From the NCBI GenBank assembly GCA_040954595.2, contig CM082584.2, positions 4,526,001-4,590,000 of the forward strand: a stretch of DNA of 64,000 bases, written 5' to 3'. A program made the translations under genes and the position numbers. This document shows positions 47,869 to 59,413 of this stretch, piece by piece. The DNA comes from Balanoglossus misakiensis. Lineage: Eukaryota > Hemichordata. Each line of letters begins with the position of its first letter. Positions within the stretch are counted from its first letter, which is position 1. The notes under the pieces are model-generated. The model was not told the DNA's origin and did no database searches. It worked only from the letters and a program-made list of their open reading frames with translations.

Positions 47869-49173
47869 ATGGCAAGTACGAGTGATGTAATAAACCACCA
47901 ACCACCACGTAAACTGGTGTGCATTGAGTATCCTGGATTTGTTAAGAATGTGGACAAGATGCTTGCAACATTGGGTGGAGAGGAAACCATATCTAAGATT
48001 CACTGTGACCCTTCCAGAAGACTAGAATTACGCTTCCGCCCCAAGGATCCATACTGCCATGCTGCCTGTGGCAATAGATACGCAACAACAAGCCTCCTGC
48101 TGAAGGTGACCAAACGAACGAATAAACGCTCTGGCACCGTGCATTATAGAAATGAAATTTTGGGTACAGTCAATACAACGTACAGATTTCAAGGCCTTGC
48201 AGACTATCAGTATCTGCCGATTCAAAATGAGGAGAAGCTGATGGTGTCACTTACAGACAAATTATTGGTACAGAAAATCGAACCTTCGGAAGAATTTTTT
48301 GCCAGAGAAGTGCCCCTCTTCATTCCCCCGCCGAGCTTTTCCAGGATAGATATCCCCATTGATTACTACTATCGGCCGGATCAACATCGAGATATAACCA
48401 GGCCGTCTCACCTCATTGGAGTCGCAAGGGCGAGAAGACCTCACAATGCTGTGTTTGTGAACTTTGAAGACAAGGATGCGCCCACGAAACCCCTGAGTGC
48501 TGCTATGATAGCCATGAAGAGAGTTGGTGACTCCACCAAAGAGGCTGAACTCCGGGAGCTGTTCAAGCATCGGCCAGTGTGGTCGAAGAATGCCTTAAAG
48601 TGTAACATTGACATCCACGAAGAGAAGTTGAAAATCCTTCTGCCAGTGGTGGCCTACTACTTTGTCACCGGACCTTGGAGGTCGCTGTGGGTCCGATTCG
48701 GGTACGACCCCAGGAAAGATCCAACGGCCATGAAGTACCAGGTCTTGGACTTCAGATTGCGTCAGAGTGCTACAGCTGTTGAATTTCCAGTCAAAGCCAA
48801 GAGAAGTACTTTCAACTACGCATTACCACTTAGCATACACAGACCGGGGCCTCACGTTGTCCAGGTTAAGGACTTCACAGAAGGCAAGAATGGTGACGAT
48901 GTCGGCGAGAATTTAGATGCGCAAGAGTCCAAAGCACACAAGCAATATAAACTACAGTATGTCTTCAAGGATGGATTCTTGCCACCCTATCGGCAAATGT
49001 TCTATCAGTTTGATGATATTCACAATGATAAATTACAGGACATCATGGCAGAAAATGCTCAATCGGAGAACTGTGATGAGAAGGAGGGATGGTGTAAACC
49101 AGAAACGTTGAACAAACTACGCGATCTCATGTCAGACATGGTCAAGCAGACTGTAAAAAGTGTATCTGACTAG
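47869..49173 (+). CDS. GTF3C5: General transcription factor 3C polypeptide 5 (TFIIIC 63-kDa-type subunit)
   Basis: Subunit of TFIIIC, which binds the A-box side of tRNA-type promoters and recruits TFIIIB for RNA polymerase III. 434 aa in one uninterrupted frame. Conserved blocks occur in family order: VCIEYPGFVKN (triple-barrel start), LELRFRPKDPYCH, the linker PLFIPPPSFSRIDIPIDYYYRP, RARRPHNAVFVNFED, RPVWSKNALKCNI (HTH region), TGPWRSLWVRFGYDPRKDP, PVKAKRSTFNYALP and PPYRQMFYQ. The protein stops after MVKQTVKSVSD, so it lacks the acidic C-terminal tail of vertebrate proteins. An acceptor (TTTTGTAG at 47841-47848) 20 bp before the ATG implies an intron in the 5' UTR or upstream coding part. 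The vertebrate gene has many coding introns, so the uninterrupted CDS is notable; a retrocopy that acquired a promoter is an alternative. Confidence 0.92.
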   Translation: MASTSDVINHQPPRKLVCIEYPGFVKNVDKMLATLGGEETISKIHCDPSRRLELRFRPKDPYCHAACGNRYATTSLLLKVTKRTNKRSGTVHYRNEILGTVNTTYRFQGLADYQYLPIQNEEKLMVSLTDKLLVQKIEPSEEFFAREVPLFIPPPSFSRIDIPIDYYYRPDQHRDITRPSHLIGVARARRPHNAVFVNFEDKDAPTKPLSAAMIAMKRVGDSTKEAELRELFKHRPVWSKNALKCNIDIHEEKLKILLPVVAYYFVTGPWRSLWVRFGYDPRKDPTAMKYQVLDFRLRQSATAVEFPVKAKRSTFNYALPLSIHRPGPHVVQVKDFTEGKNGDDVGENLDAQESKAHKQYKLQYVFKDGFLPPYRQMFYQFDDIHNDKLQDIMAENAQSENCDEKEGWCKPETLNKLRDLMSDMVKQTVKSVSD

Positions 49174-49460
49174 CAGTAGCAACAGTACAAGCTTTCAAAT
49201 TAGTTGAAATCTTATGAAAGCAAATTTCATCTTGATGTAAGTAAACAACTGCTGTCTTCAGATTTCAAAAATGCTGAAGACTTGGTCTGAATGATGCATT
49301 TCATGGCTGGTGTGATGCAAGTTGATGGAATTGTGGGCACATGTGATATGAAATTGAACTTGCTCACATTTTCTCAGTCTTTGTTAAACCTTGAGCATGA
49401 AGTGCCTCTATTTGGCCTTTTACAAAGTCCAGAAGTTCGCAATTATTTGGCATGGTTTCA

Positions 49461-49824
49461 TTAAAGGGACAAAGTCTCTCTCGCTTCCCCTTTTCCATTA
49501 ATTATGTTTGATACAAAACATTGTTTATGTTAATGTACATGTGTATATGTTGTGAAACTGAATGAACGTTCAACCACACACAACTTCCATCCTGCTTGTA
49601 TGATATGAGAGTAAAATCTCACAAAAAAGGAATAAATAGTAGAGACTGATTATTAATTTTGGCAAGTTTTTTCACTCTCGTGTGTACAAGTGGGATGGAA
49701 GTTGTGTGTGGTCGATTGTTGATTCACTATATATCCACATGTAAAATAACATAAACGGTGTCTTGTATTAAACTAACATAATTAATGGAAAAAGGGCAGC
49801 GAGAGAGAGACTTTGTTCCTTTAA
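49461..49824. repeat. TTAA foldback MITE, family B copy 5
   Basis: TTAAAGGGACAAAGTCTCTC to CTTTGTTCCTTTAA. It starts about 290 bp after the GTF3C5 stop and carries an AATAAA in its centre (49631), so it may lie in the 3' UTR or provide a polyadenylation signal. Confidence 0.85.
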
Positions 49825-50888
49825 CTGAATGTTGATATACAGAACTTCAACACCTATCAGAATATTCATAAACATGTCTGGCAGATTTTCCTGCCCCCAA
49901 ATTTAATCAGAATTATGGGTTCAATCATCCGTAAGTTGTTTATGTTTAGAAATATGTCACGGTAGACTGATTTTGTGAATTATTTTTCATGGCAACTGTT
50001 CAGTTTTCATAAAAAGATTAGGACTGATGCAAGAGAAATTAACAACTACTTAATGGCTTTCTTAAATTTGACTTTATTTTGTTACCTGTAACAGGTCAAC
50101 ATAGTCTACAAATATTCACTTGAGAACAGATGTACAGAGGAGACGATTCACACTGTAAATATTGCAGTGTATTTGTTTATTCTTCGGAATTCAGTTGACT
50201 GTACCAATAATTCTGACAGAGTTCTTTTAGTTCGTGTAAAGCTTGTTATTAATATAGGAGTTGTTTTGTTGGTGACATGCTTCTATGATTTTCATTCACC
50301 TGAAATTAAAGAATGGGAAATAGAGTTAGTAACTGTTGTTGACATATCATTTTGCATATTTACTGAGCCACCTAACTGTCACAGCCATGGCCATTGTCCG
50401 CTACTAGGCTCTACGCACGGCCAGCGAGGGCGCACATTCAACCAGATAATAAGTCTGCATAGGCGGTGGGAGGGGATGTGACTGAGAGAATATAAGAACC
50501 TAGCTACCACACCAGTTCACATGTACAGCCACTGCAAGGATGTCAAAGCACAAAACAACTTTGCCTGATTATTAAAAAATCACATTGCCAATTACCATAT
50601 ACATGCACAAGTTTTCAAGTTTATTAATTCAACAGAATGAAATTGAACTTGACATATATTAGCCACATACGACAATCTGTGTGCCAAAATATTTAGCCAG
50701 TAATATGCCAATGGCATGCATAGCAGATTCTAGAGTAAAATGATAACAGCATTCAAATCTTCAGACCATGAGCACCTGATTATGAAAAAAAACCTTGTTT
50801 TCTGACTGTAAACATATCACAGATTAAATAATACTGACAAAATAATTGGCTAGTAATGGAAGTAAAATATATGATATGTATAGACATT

Positions 50889-50986
50889 AACCTTTTCACC
50901 ACCATGGTTTGGTCCAAATCCATTGTTTTCTATGGTAAAGTTGGACCTCTCTACGTGGAAATGGGGGGTGGGGGTGAAAGGGCTAA
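50889..50986. repeat. Short dispersed repeat, two copies in window
   Basis: CCTTTTCACCACCATGGTTT..GGTCCAAAT..GAAATGGGGGGTG..GAAAGGG resembles 57377-57461 (CCTTTCACCACTATGATTTG..GAGAAATGGGGCGAAAAGG). The ends are weakly inverted (CCCTTTCACC / GGTGAAAGGG). Confidence 0.5.
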
Positions 50987-51110
50987 ATAAAGAGGAATCT
51001 TTCTCTTTGATAGGTGACTTTTTAAAATGCCCCAATCGGCACAATAAATTTTGGCAAAAAGTCACCAACTTTGAGATGTTAAGCTAAGCCCAGTTTTCTG
51101 TCATATTTCT

Positions 51111-54100
51111 TCAACACTTACTGTATGTAGCTTTCAACGCCTGGTCGATATCTCTGATTAGATCTTGTTCATCTTCAATGCCCACAGAAAATCTCAGCAG
51201 ATTGTCTGTTATGCCAAATTTATCTTTATCATTCAACTGTGAATGAGACATGGAAGCTCTGAAATAAAAGGGAGGATAATATTGGTTTCTTTTTACAACT
51301 CATTGGCAATTGCCAATTTAAAAATCGTTCAAAACTTTCTAATTTAGCTGGATTTTAGATCTGTTCTTGGGAGCCCAAATTTTTTTCCAGCGATACATCC
51401 GATAATTAATTTAGCCCGATCAAAATATTGTTCTAAACTTTCTAAATTAGCTGGAGTTAAGACTGGCTCTGAGGGGCCAAATTTGTTTCCATCAATATAT
51501 CTGATAATTATGATATTTAACCTGATCTAAATATTTTAAATGCTTTAATTTAGGAGGAATTTAGAATGGGGAAAGTTTGCATTTGGATAAATTTTCTAAA
51601 TGTATAGTTTAGATTGAGACAAATTTAGTTTTGCTGTCTGACATTCTGGCTTAGTTTTCTTAGTTTAGACCTAGACAATTTTAATTTAGCTTTCTAAACT
51701 TCTAGCTAAACTTTCTAAAAACAACAAAACACAATGTCACACCTAAATGAAATCTATAAGGTAAATGATCGAATCTACTATAATGGCATTTGGCAACTCT
51801 TACTCATAACAACATAATGATATGCTGAACATGGTAATATTTTTCATTGTCACATTTTACATTGACATATTCCTTTGAATTAATCAGATTAAGCTGTGAG
51901 CAGCTGGTCTTCACACAAAAGAAAATCCTATGTTTATGTACAACAGGGCAAGGTCACTATTTGTGACAGTTCTTTATTACACATTCTGTATGTCTTGACA
52001 GAAAGTGTACTGAACAGTAATATCACACTTTGCTTATAGTTATATCCAGCTTTGTAGACATACCATTTCAATATCATGATATCATTTTCAATGTCATGGA
52101 ATTTTAGGTGTAAACAGGTCAACTGTCAATGCCAGTCATGTTATTATGCCATACAAATTATCATAGTGACTGTCACAGATGTGTAATTTCCATTTTTATA
52201 AAGGTATAAGGTATAGAAATCTGGCAAGTGACAATTCGGCATATTTCGGTTCAGATTAGTATAATTCATGAAGAATGGTGAAAGTTGTTTATAGCAATCA
52301 GCATTTTGAAAATTCTTCTGTAGAACATTAACAAGCTAGCAGAACTTACGGATGTTCAATTAAGCTTTCTACAGAACCCAAACTGGTAGCAAACGAAATA
52401 AGTTTCAAATTCTTCATGAAGGTCGCAGCTTCTTGTTTTCCTCCTCGAACCGCAAAGGACACCATGCCACCAAAACCTGTCATCTGCTTCTTGGCTAATT
52501 CATGCTGTGCATGTGATGGTAAACCTGCCCAAAGAAATAGAAGAAGTGTGCGCTTTAACTCTTTTCATATCAATCTGCTTTAAGAAAATAGCATTTTATG
52601 CAAAACAATAAATGCTATTCTAGCTACTATTGACTGGTGTAGTGAAAGTTCATTCAATTCAATTCAATTCTATTTTAATATTATTATCACATAACCAATC
52701 AAATAGCAATTAATAATTCAAAAAAAAAATGAATGTGAATATTCCCCTGTGCTTATAGTCTTGATTTTTTCTTTTAGAAATGAACCATTACAGGAACTGT
52801 ACATTTGTTTGGTGCAGTAGGTATGGAAATATCAAAGTTCAAAGTTGAAGTCTTCTTGCAAATGTGCATTAAATATTCAAATTAGCATGTTTGGATAAGA
52901 AACTGTCAGGTATCTTCAAGTTCAAAGTTCAATTAAATATGAAACATGAAAGAATGACAGGTTAAGTTTAATATTCAGAAATTGTCGGAGAGTGTTATAA
53001 GAATGAATTGTCCAATCCTGACTTTGATTCAAGAGGGCAAATATTTGATAAAGTTGAAATAGAATTGAATTATCATAAAAGTTCCCCTTGAAAAAGACTT
53101 CACTTACCTGGGTACAGGACTTTCTCAATACATGAATGGGATTCTAAATGCTTTGCAATGGCCATAGCATTAAGTTGATGTTTCTGCATACGTAATGGTA
53201 AAGTCTTCAATCCCCTATTTGCCATGTAGCAATCAAATGGAGATGGTGTTGCACCAATTGCTGTTCCAAAATTAAATGCATTGTGGTTAATATATGCATT
53301 CTATGCAAACATTTTAATTTTTTTTAGTTGTAACAAAATGTCATTCTGACTAATTTAATACACAATTTTTGAATATCCACAGGACAGTAACTGATACATT
53401 AAAGGGACAAAGTCTCTCTCGCTGCCCGTTTCCATTATTTATGTTTGATACAAGACACCGTTTATGTTAATGTGCATGTGTATATGTAGTGAATGAACGT
53501 TCATCCACACATAACTTCCATCCCGCTTGTATGATATGAGAGTAAAAACTCGCCCAAAATGAATAAATGGTAGAGACCTATTATTTATTTTGGCGAGATT
53601 TTGACTCTCCTGTTTACAAGTGGGATGGAAGGTGTGTGTGGTTGAATGTTGCTTTATTATAGCCACATGTAGAATAACATAAACAGTGTCTTGTATTAAA
53701 CATAATTAATGTTAAAAGGGCAGTGAGAGAGACTTTGTCCCTTTATCACTAATTTAACTGCTTCAGGGAAGGATATGCTCAATGACAAGATGTTTATTTG
53801 TTAATTCATATCCATGAAATGAACATACTTCTTTGAAGAAATCTCAGCCTTTCATAAATGTCTTCACTGTTTGTTGCCATGGCACCCATGATGACATCAG
53901 TATGGCCACTGATATATTTTGACACTGAATGCATGACCACATCTGCTCCTAACAGCAAAGGACGCTGTAACAATAAACATATGAGTTCAAAATCGTCACT
54001 GAATAGTTAATTTCAAATTCAAAACGAGTACTTCTCACTTTTCATTCTATCAAAATGAACATGCAGTGAGATGATCTGGGGGCATTGCGGGGTTGTTCTT

Positions 54101-56810
54101 CATTAAGTTTATTGGATTTTTTTTTCTTTGTGTCTCGTTTTATGGAGTTGTTTCTGTTTTTTGTATGTTTTTTACAGTATGGGCATACGGCCTGAAATAA
54201 AGAATAAAAGATTATGGCTATTATGACAGCTACCTAATTTTGATTCAATCTAGGATAGAATTAAACTGAACAGAAATCAGAAATTCTCAGCCACCATTTA
54301 AAAACTCTAATGGGTAGTAGGATGATATTCTAGATATAGTAGTTAGAGTTCATGGTCATTTTTTTGCGTGAAAGACTTGACTAAAGAACTCACCTGAAAC
54401 ATTGGGGAGGCAAACGTACTGTCAACCACAAGAAACACACCACTGAACTGATGTACAACTTCAGCTATCAGTTTGATGTCAACTAGCTTCAAAGTTGGAT
54501 TGCTTGGACATTCTATCCACACCATCTGTAGGAGAAGAAATTCCTTAATTGTTAATTATATCATACCAGTATATTGATGGTGTAAATCACTCTATTTTAT
54601 TGGTCGAGACACGACACATGACTGTGATATATTCGTCACATACCACAGTCATATATCACGCAAAACTCATAGTCAAAGAAAATGCCTTTTTAAAATGTTT
54701 TAGCAAAGTTTCAATATACTGGTATAATATAATAGCAATATTAAAAACACACTTGATTTTGACCAGTTCAACTCCATATACGCACGAGCAATAGCGAGTG
54801 CGTATATGGAGTTGAACTGGTCAAAATCGAGTGTTATACCATGGCTGGGGGTGTTTTATTGCTTAATTATGCAACCTTATTTGGTCTTTACATGTACCAG
54901 AGAGGAAAAAACTAAATATGTAATGAAAATTTTGGATAACCTCAAAGTCCACAAATCACCCATTGTCTATTAAAGCTCCATTAGCTGTAACTTTTCACTT
55001 CATGTTTTGTTTCTAACTTTATGTTTTGTGCATTTACTGCAGTTTCTTGTTCAAATTCTTGACACGTCTCAACTGATCAACACAACTTTATGTGTATAGT
55101 CAGCATTGTTGTCATGTAAAATTTGAATTTAAGTCCGGACTAGTTTGAGATGCATTTGTCAACAAAAACAACGGCCCTTACATACGTACAGGCTATGTTG
55201 ACAAGTGGAGTACTTGGTATATTAGCATGCTACTTGGAGAAAAGCAAGAAATTGCGTTTGAAACAAAGAATGTAAAAACACTGGTAATAATAAAGCCAAA
55301 AGTTACAGCTAATGTCCCTTTAACAGATATTTGTACATTCAGAATTGCATAACACCAGGAAGAGCACACATTACCTTTGTATTGGGCTTGATAGATTTTT
55401 TAATGGCCGTTGGATCATCAGTGACGGGTATAAATGTCGTCTCAATCTTCATTTTTGATGCCACACTTTCCAGCTGAAGAACAGTTCCTCCATAGATGTC
55501 GTTAAAACACAAGACATGGTCTCCAGTGTTGAGGAGATTGGTGATGGTGAAAATAGTAGCAACTCCAGAGGAAAAGGTTAGGCCTATAAGGAGAACAAAA
55601 GCATCTTCAAAAAAATTTACGCGGCTTTTTATTTTCACGCTATTTTGGCTCTCGCGTATTTCGCGAAAATTTATTGCTCGCGAAAATAAAGTGTTCTACA
55701 GTATTTTGCACAAATTATCAGGTTTTTGAAAAAGTTTAAGTCTGGAAGTGGTAAAAAATTATATCAAAGTAGATTTTTAGGCAATTCCTGAGATTGTCAT
55801 ACTAAAAAAGAGAAAATCTCAAAATTGCTAAAAACGAAGTATAAATTCTGTAATGGGGTAAAAATATGGACTACCCTCCCAAAATATGTATTAACTGGCA
55901 AAAGCTTGGAGAGGTGGTCTATAGAGGGCGCTTTAGCCCAAAATCGAGCCTGTTGATTCCCCCCCCCCCCGACAATATTATTCCACCGTTTAAATAGTCA
56001 AAGTATCAGATCAGAGGGCTTTTGATAAAGAGGTGCATTCTACCTTAACCTACCATATTTTCCACCTTCAACAGCTGCAATAGCATTCTCTAAACATTTT
56101 CTGGTAGGATTACCATAACGAGTGTATATCCATGCCTGAAAGAAATACAGAGAGTCTGATTGACCAATCAATCAATCAATCAATCAATCAAAAGCTTATA
56201 AAGAGCCAAAATCAATAACAGTGTTAGTTTCAAAGGCACTGAAAGTTGGCAAAAACGTCCGGAGTTTTTCTTTATAGATGTCAGAATTGAGAGCCTACCA
56301 GCGTACTTGTACAACATGCCATTAACCGTTGGTTTATTCAGTGTCAAACCTTCACTGACTGTTATTTTTTTCACTGACATTTGCTGGGAATCTTTCTTTT
56401 CTTGAAAATCTTCCAGACACTGCACCCCCCCTCCCCGCACATCAAACGGTCCGCCCCTTACACTTACTTTGGTTATCAACTGTATCGATCAAAATCGTAA
56501 TAAATTTCCACGCCATGGATAGATAACACTAAAAGCCTGGATGAATATGGTATTTTTTGGATCAATCGAGGGGGGGGGGGGTCTGTATCGATTCCACAAT
56601 TGATATAATTCCCTACTCAAGTCCATATTGTCGTCAATACTGCACCACTGTTTTTACCTCATTGCCGTCACTGTCACGACCACTAGGGTCATCCAATCTG
56701 TAAGTGGACGCTAGTGAAATTGGCGGAACCAGAGCGCTGTCATCGTACACTCCTTGGCCAGCGTGCACTGCCATTGTTGAGAATTGTTGTCGAAACTCCG
56801 AGTCAGCCAT
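51111..56810 (-). CDS. CTH: Cystathionine gamma-lyase family PLP enzyme
   Basis: PLP-dependent sulfur amino acid lyase of the Cys/Met metabolism family (cytosolic). Eight exons on the minus strand: 56810-56658, 56135-56054, 55583-55375, 54525-54394, 53964-53829, 53260-53108, 52524-52350 and 51258-51111; all GT-AG with consistent phase, 395 aa (human CTH is ~405). Seen: YTRYGNPTR (Tyr55, Arg57), DIYGGT (Tyr109), PSNPT, VVDSTF (Asp183, PLP pyridine), SVSKYISG (Lys208, Schiff base), SLGSVESLIEHPASMSH and FSVGIEDEQDL. Odd: the three positions that in human CTH are Glu59, Arg119 and Glu339 are Ile54, Leu114 and Thr335 here, so cystathionine specificity is doubtful and a methionine gamma-lyase-like activity is possible. 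The stop TGA at 51111 overlaps a good donor (ACA|GTAAGTG), so a further short exon cannot be excluded. Confidence 0.9.
51325..51560. repeat. Degenerate tandem repeat, unit ~110 bp
   Basis: Two to three diverged units with AACTTTCTAA, TTAGCTGGA, CCAAATTT, TCTGATAATTA or TCCGATAATTA, in the last lyase intron. Confidence 0.5.
53399..53745. repeat. TTAA foldback MITE, family B copy 6
   Basis: TTAAAGGGACAAAGTCTCTC at the left. The right end is GACTTTGTCCCTTTAT, with the last base of TTAA changed. It lies about 80 bp downstream of lyase exon 5 in gene orientation. Confidence 0.85.
54560..54865. repeat. Composite palindrome, family G copy 2
   Basis: Same two-part structure as 34755-35058. Here the left arm of the second palindrome has lost CCCCAGCCATGGTATACC, while the right arm retains it. 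Confidence 0.7.
54970..55323. repeat. TTAA foldback, family E
   Basis: TTAAAGCTCCATTAGCTGTA at the left and TACAGCTAATGTCCCTTTAA at the right, ~26-bp inverted ends with TTAA termini. A remnant lies at 14745. Confidence 0.65.
55617..55704. repeat. Half of a family F foldback (copy 3)
   Basis: Matches the right half of 29686-29893 (TTTTCACGCTATTTTGGCTC, TTATTGCTCGCGAAAATAAA) and ends GTGTTCTACAGTA. It lies within 35 bp of the acceptor of lyase exon 3. Confidence 0.7.
56165..56190. repeat. (AATC)n microsatellite
   Basis: Six tetranucleotide units just upstream (gene orientation) of lyase exon 2. Confidence 0.9.
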
Positions 56811-58364
56811 GATTTAGTCCAACTGTACACTGGCTTTGAAAGTTGGAAAAGGCCCGAAAATGTGCTTAGAGAATTCTCGCCTAGGTCCAAAGTTGCACGG
56901 TATATTATAACTACTAGGGTATAATAATACACAGCGTTTATCGCATTGGTCAAATCAAATTCAAGATAAGACTCCACTGACTTTGTTCAAATAATGGGCG
57001 GATCCGATCCAGATGTAGCTGTGGTACGCAGCTGTACTTATTTTAAATTCCTGGGAAACTTCAATGCCTGTACGCCGAGATGGAATGCGCTTAATCCGCT
57101 TTGTCAGAGAGCCTTTCACGTGAAACATTCAGCTTTTATACAGGTCTGTCAAAATTCACCCCCAACTAAGCAACCAAACTGGTTCTCCGGGCTATGTTCA
57201 TGTACCTATAATTACACGAATATAGCCCACCTGGGCTTCTGAAATTTTATTAGACCCACGATGTATTTCTACTTTCGAATGTATTATTATGTTGAGTGTA
57301 TTCGCCATAAACCGAGTTAAACAGCTCAAGATAATACGTACGTAACACATATTCACTGTCTTGAACCCTAAAGTTGACCCTTTCACCACTATGATTTGGT
57401 CCAAATTGTTATTTTCGATAGCAGTTATGGATTTTTATTCAGAGAAATGGGGCGAAAAGGTTAAACATCTTCCCACACCGTCCCACAAACTACCTATCAG
57501 CCCATCATAGCAATCATTCTCCGATTGCATTCATACAAACTGTTCTCTGAGCTTGACTTCTAGTGATACACGGGTACTATAGAGTGAAATATCGATCTGA
57601 AAGGCAGATGAGATGGCCAATAAAGTCATTATAATTATAAGTCATTATAATTATCTCTTCAAGGCCTGTGCGTAAGCTTAATCCTTGCAACCCACAACCA
57701 AGCAACACATTGAGGTTGGCGATTTATTCGAATATATAGGCCTATAAAATGTATAGAAGGACGCCAGAGAACACCCAAAAATGTCTTTCCAGAATTAACT
57801 TCCTTTATATTATTGAAGAAAAATACTGTCGAAATTAAAAATGAAATCTCGCGACTTCTGATCAGTGATGGTTGTGCATTCATTCAATGGCGAAATGGTC
57901 CTTTGCAAAACGCACACACGATTACAATTATTATACATAAGTCTTGACAAAGACTTTAAATTTTAATTCATGGTTTGTGCAATTGTGAAAGTACAGGTCG
58001 TTAACTTCACTACAGTCTCCCACTAACTAAATTTATATTTTCGTTGAGCATCGGGCTGCCCGGACAGCGATAAATATGAATATTGGCAAGCGAAACGAAG
58101 TTGTTTTGACATTTTGAAATTGCAAAAACTTGTGCAGGGACAAGCCCCTCTCAGAACCCGTCAATGTGCAAGTCTTTCAAAAAATTATGTTTACGACTTT
58201 TCAAAACTCGTAATAACTAAATTCAATCCGTATCGATTTTTAAAATCTGGTCATTTAGTTTTTTTTTCTTTAATCTGGTCATTAGGTCTACTTGCTAATT
58301 TACGTTTACACCATACCATGATACACCATGCGATTAATTCCCACTCGTTTGTGGCCGAGGGACC

Positions 58365-58461
58365 CAATCTAATTAAAATCAGATGTAGGCCTAGAGTACG
58401 GTGACGTGGTACAGAACCAGAGAATACCGTGTAATATAATCACCTGATTTTAATCAGATTG
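58365..58461. repeat. Foldback MITE, family A copy 3 (shortened)
   Basis: CAATCTAATTAAAATCAGAT to CTGATTTTAATCAGATTG, with most of the interior deleted. GAGGGACC occurs at both flanks (58357-58364 and 58464-58471), an 8-bp target duplication. Confidence 0.75.
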
Positions 58462-58877
58462 TGGAGGGACCATGATTGGGATGACACTTACTGTTTTCCC
58501 GAAATTCACCGAAATTAACGGCGTAATGGCCAAATTGTACAGCTCACGTATTATTTTTATTTTCCACTGACATTTTGATATTTTTAGATCCCTGAAGAAG
58601 ATCCTCAGTGAAGGATCGAAACGTTGGCAAAGCAAGTTTTTAACAATAAATTTTTTAATGAAACCCAATCGGTAAAAACATTGTGACGTGAAACATTTCC
58701 AAACTTTGAAAAGAACCTGGACATCTGTGTTCTACAAGAAATTGTACTCTTATAACCGTGTACATCGGCCCGGCTTACACTCCAAAGAAATGTAATCATT
58801 AGGCCTATAACCAGTTTTCAAAATCTGCTACATCGGAGGAGGTCACGGTGCACCCTGAACCTTCTTGTCTACATAAG

Positions 58878-59012
58878 CAATCTAATTAAAATCAGATATA
58901 GGGAAGGGCGACGTCTTTTACCTACGCGGTAGGGTTTTCTGGAGCATAAAAAACCGTACCGCGCATAAGTAAAAGACGTCGCCGTTCCCTACATCTGATT
59001 TTAATCAGATTG
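58878..59012. repeat. Foldback MITE, family A copy 4
   Basis: CAATCTAATTAAAATCAGAT to ATCTGATTTTAATCAGATTG, with arms ACGTCTTTTAC / GTAAAAGACGT. Only 417 bp separates it from copy 3. Confidence 0.75.
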
Positions 59013-59413
59013 CATTGTAAGCTACAAGTGGGCGGACATTCATCCCGAAGCCCCCCCCCCCCGTCCCAGCCATGCACTGTTAAATGAATAACATTTTTGA
59101 CTTTATGCTGATGCCTGCCATGTTTATAATAAACATTAACATAATTAACATCAAATGCCGCCTCCTGATACCCATAAAAAAGTAATGCTCAAAGAATTAT
59201 GCTGCATAAGCTTTTAATACGCCTTAATTTATAAAACTGAAAAATATTCAATAATAAAATACTTGTCCCACTTAATAGTATAATTTAATTTAATTTTATA
59301 GCAAAGTTATTCAAAAGCTTCAGCATAAGGAGGGTATGCATATGACATCCATATCTGCTATCCCGGGCTTTTGCAACCCCCCCCCCCAAAAAAAAAGGGA
59401 GCAAAGAAAGAAA

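Larger units (their letters stand above)
49174..51110. other. Convergent space between GTF3C5 and the lyase gene
   Basis: Contains family B copy 5 (49461-49824) and a short dispersed repeat (50889-50986, related to 57377-57461). On the minus strand an AATAAA at 50625-50620 could serve the lyase mRNA. The ORF at 50167-50481 is unsupported. Confidence 0.5.
51259..56657. other. Introns of the lyase gene
   Basis: Longer introns hold the tandem repeat at 51325-51560, family B copy 6 (53399-53745), composite palindrome G copy 2 (54560-54865), family E element (54970-55323), half a family F element (55617-55704), a C run (~55961) and an (AATC)n tract (56165-56190). No other gene is seen. Confidence 0.6.

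Noticed and set aside
47860-48570. Minus-strand ORFs opposite GTF3C5
   Set aside because: Antisense shadows of a conserved coding region.
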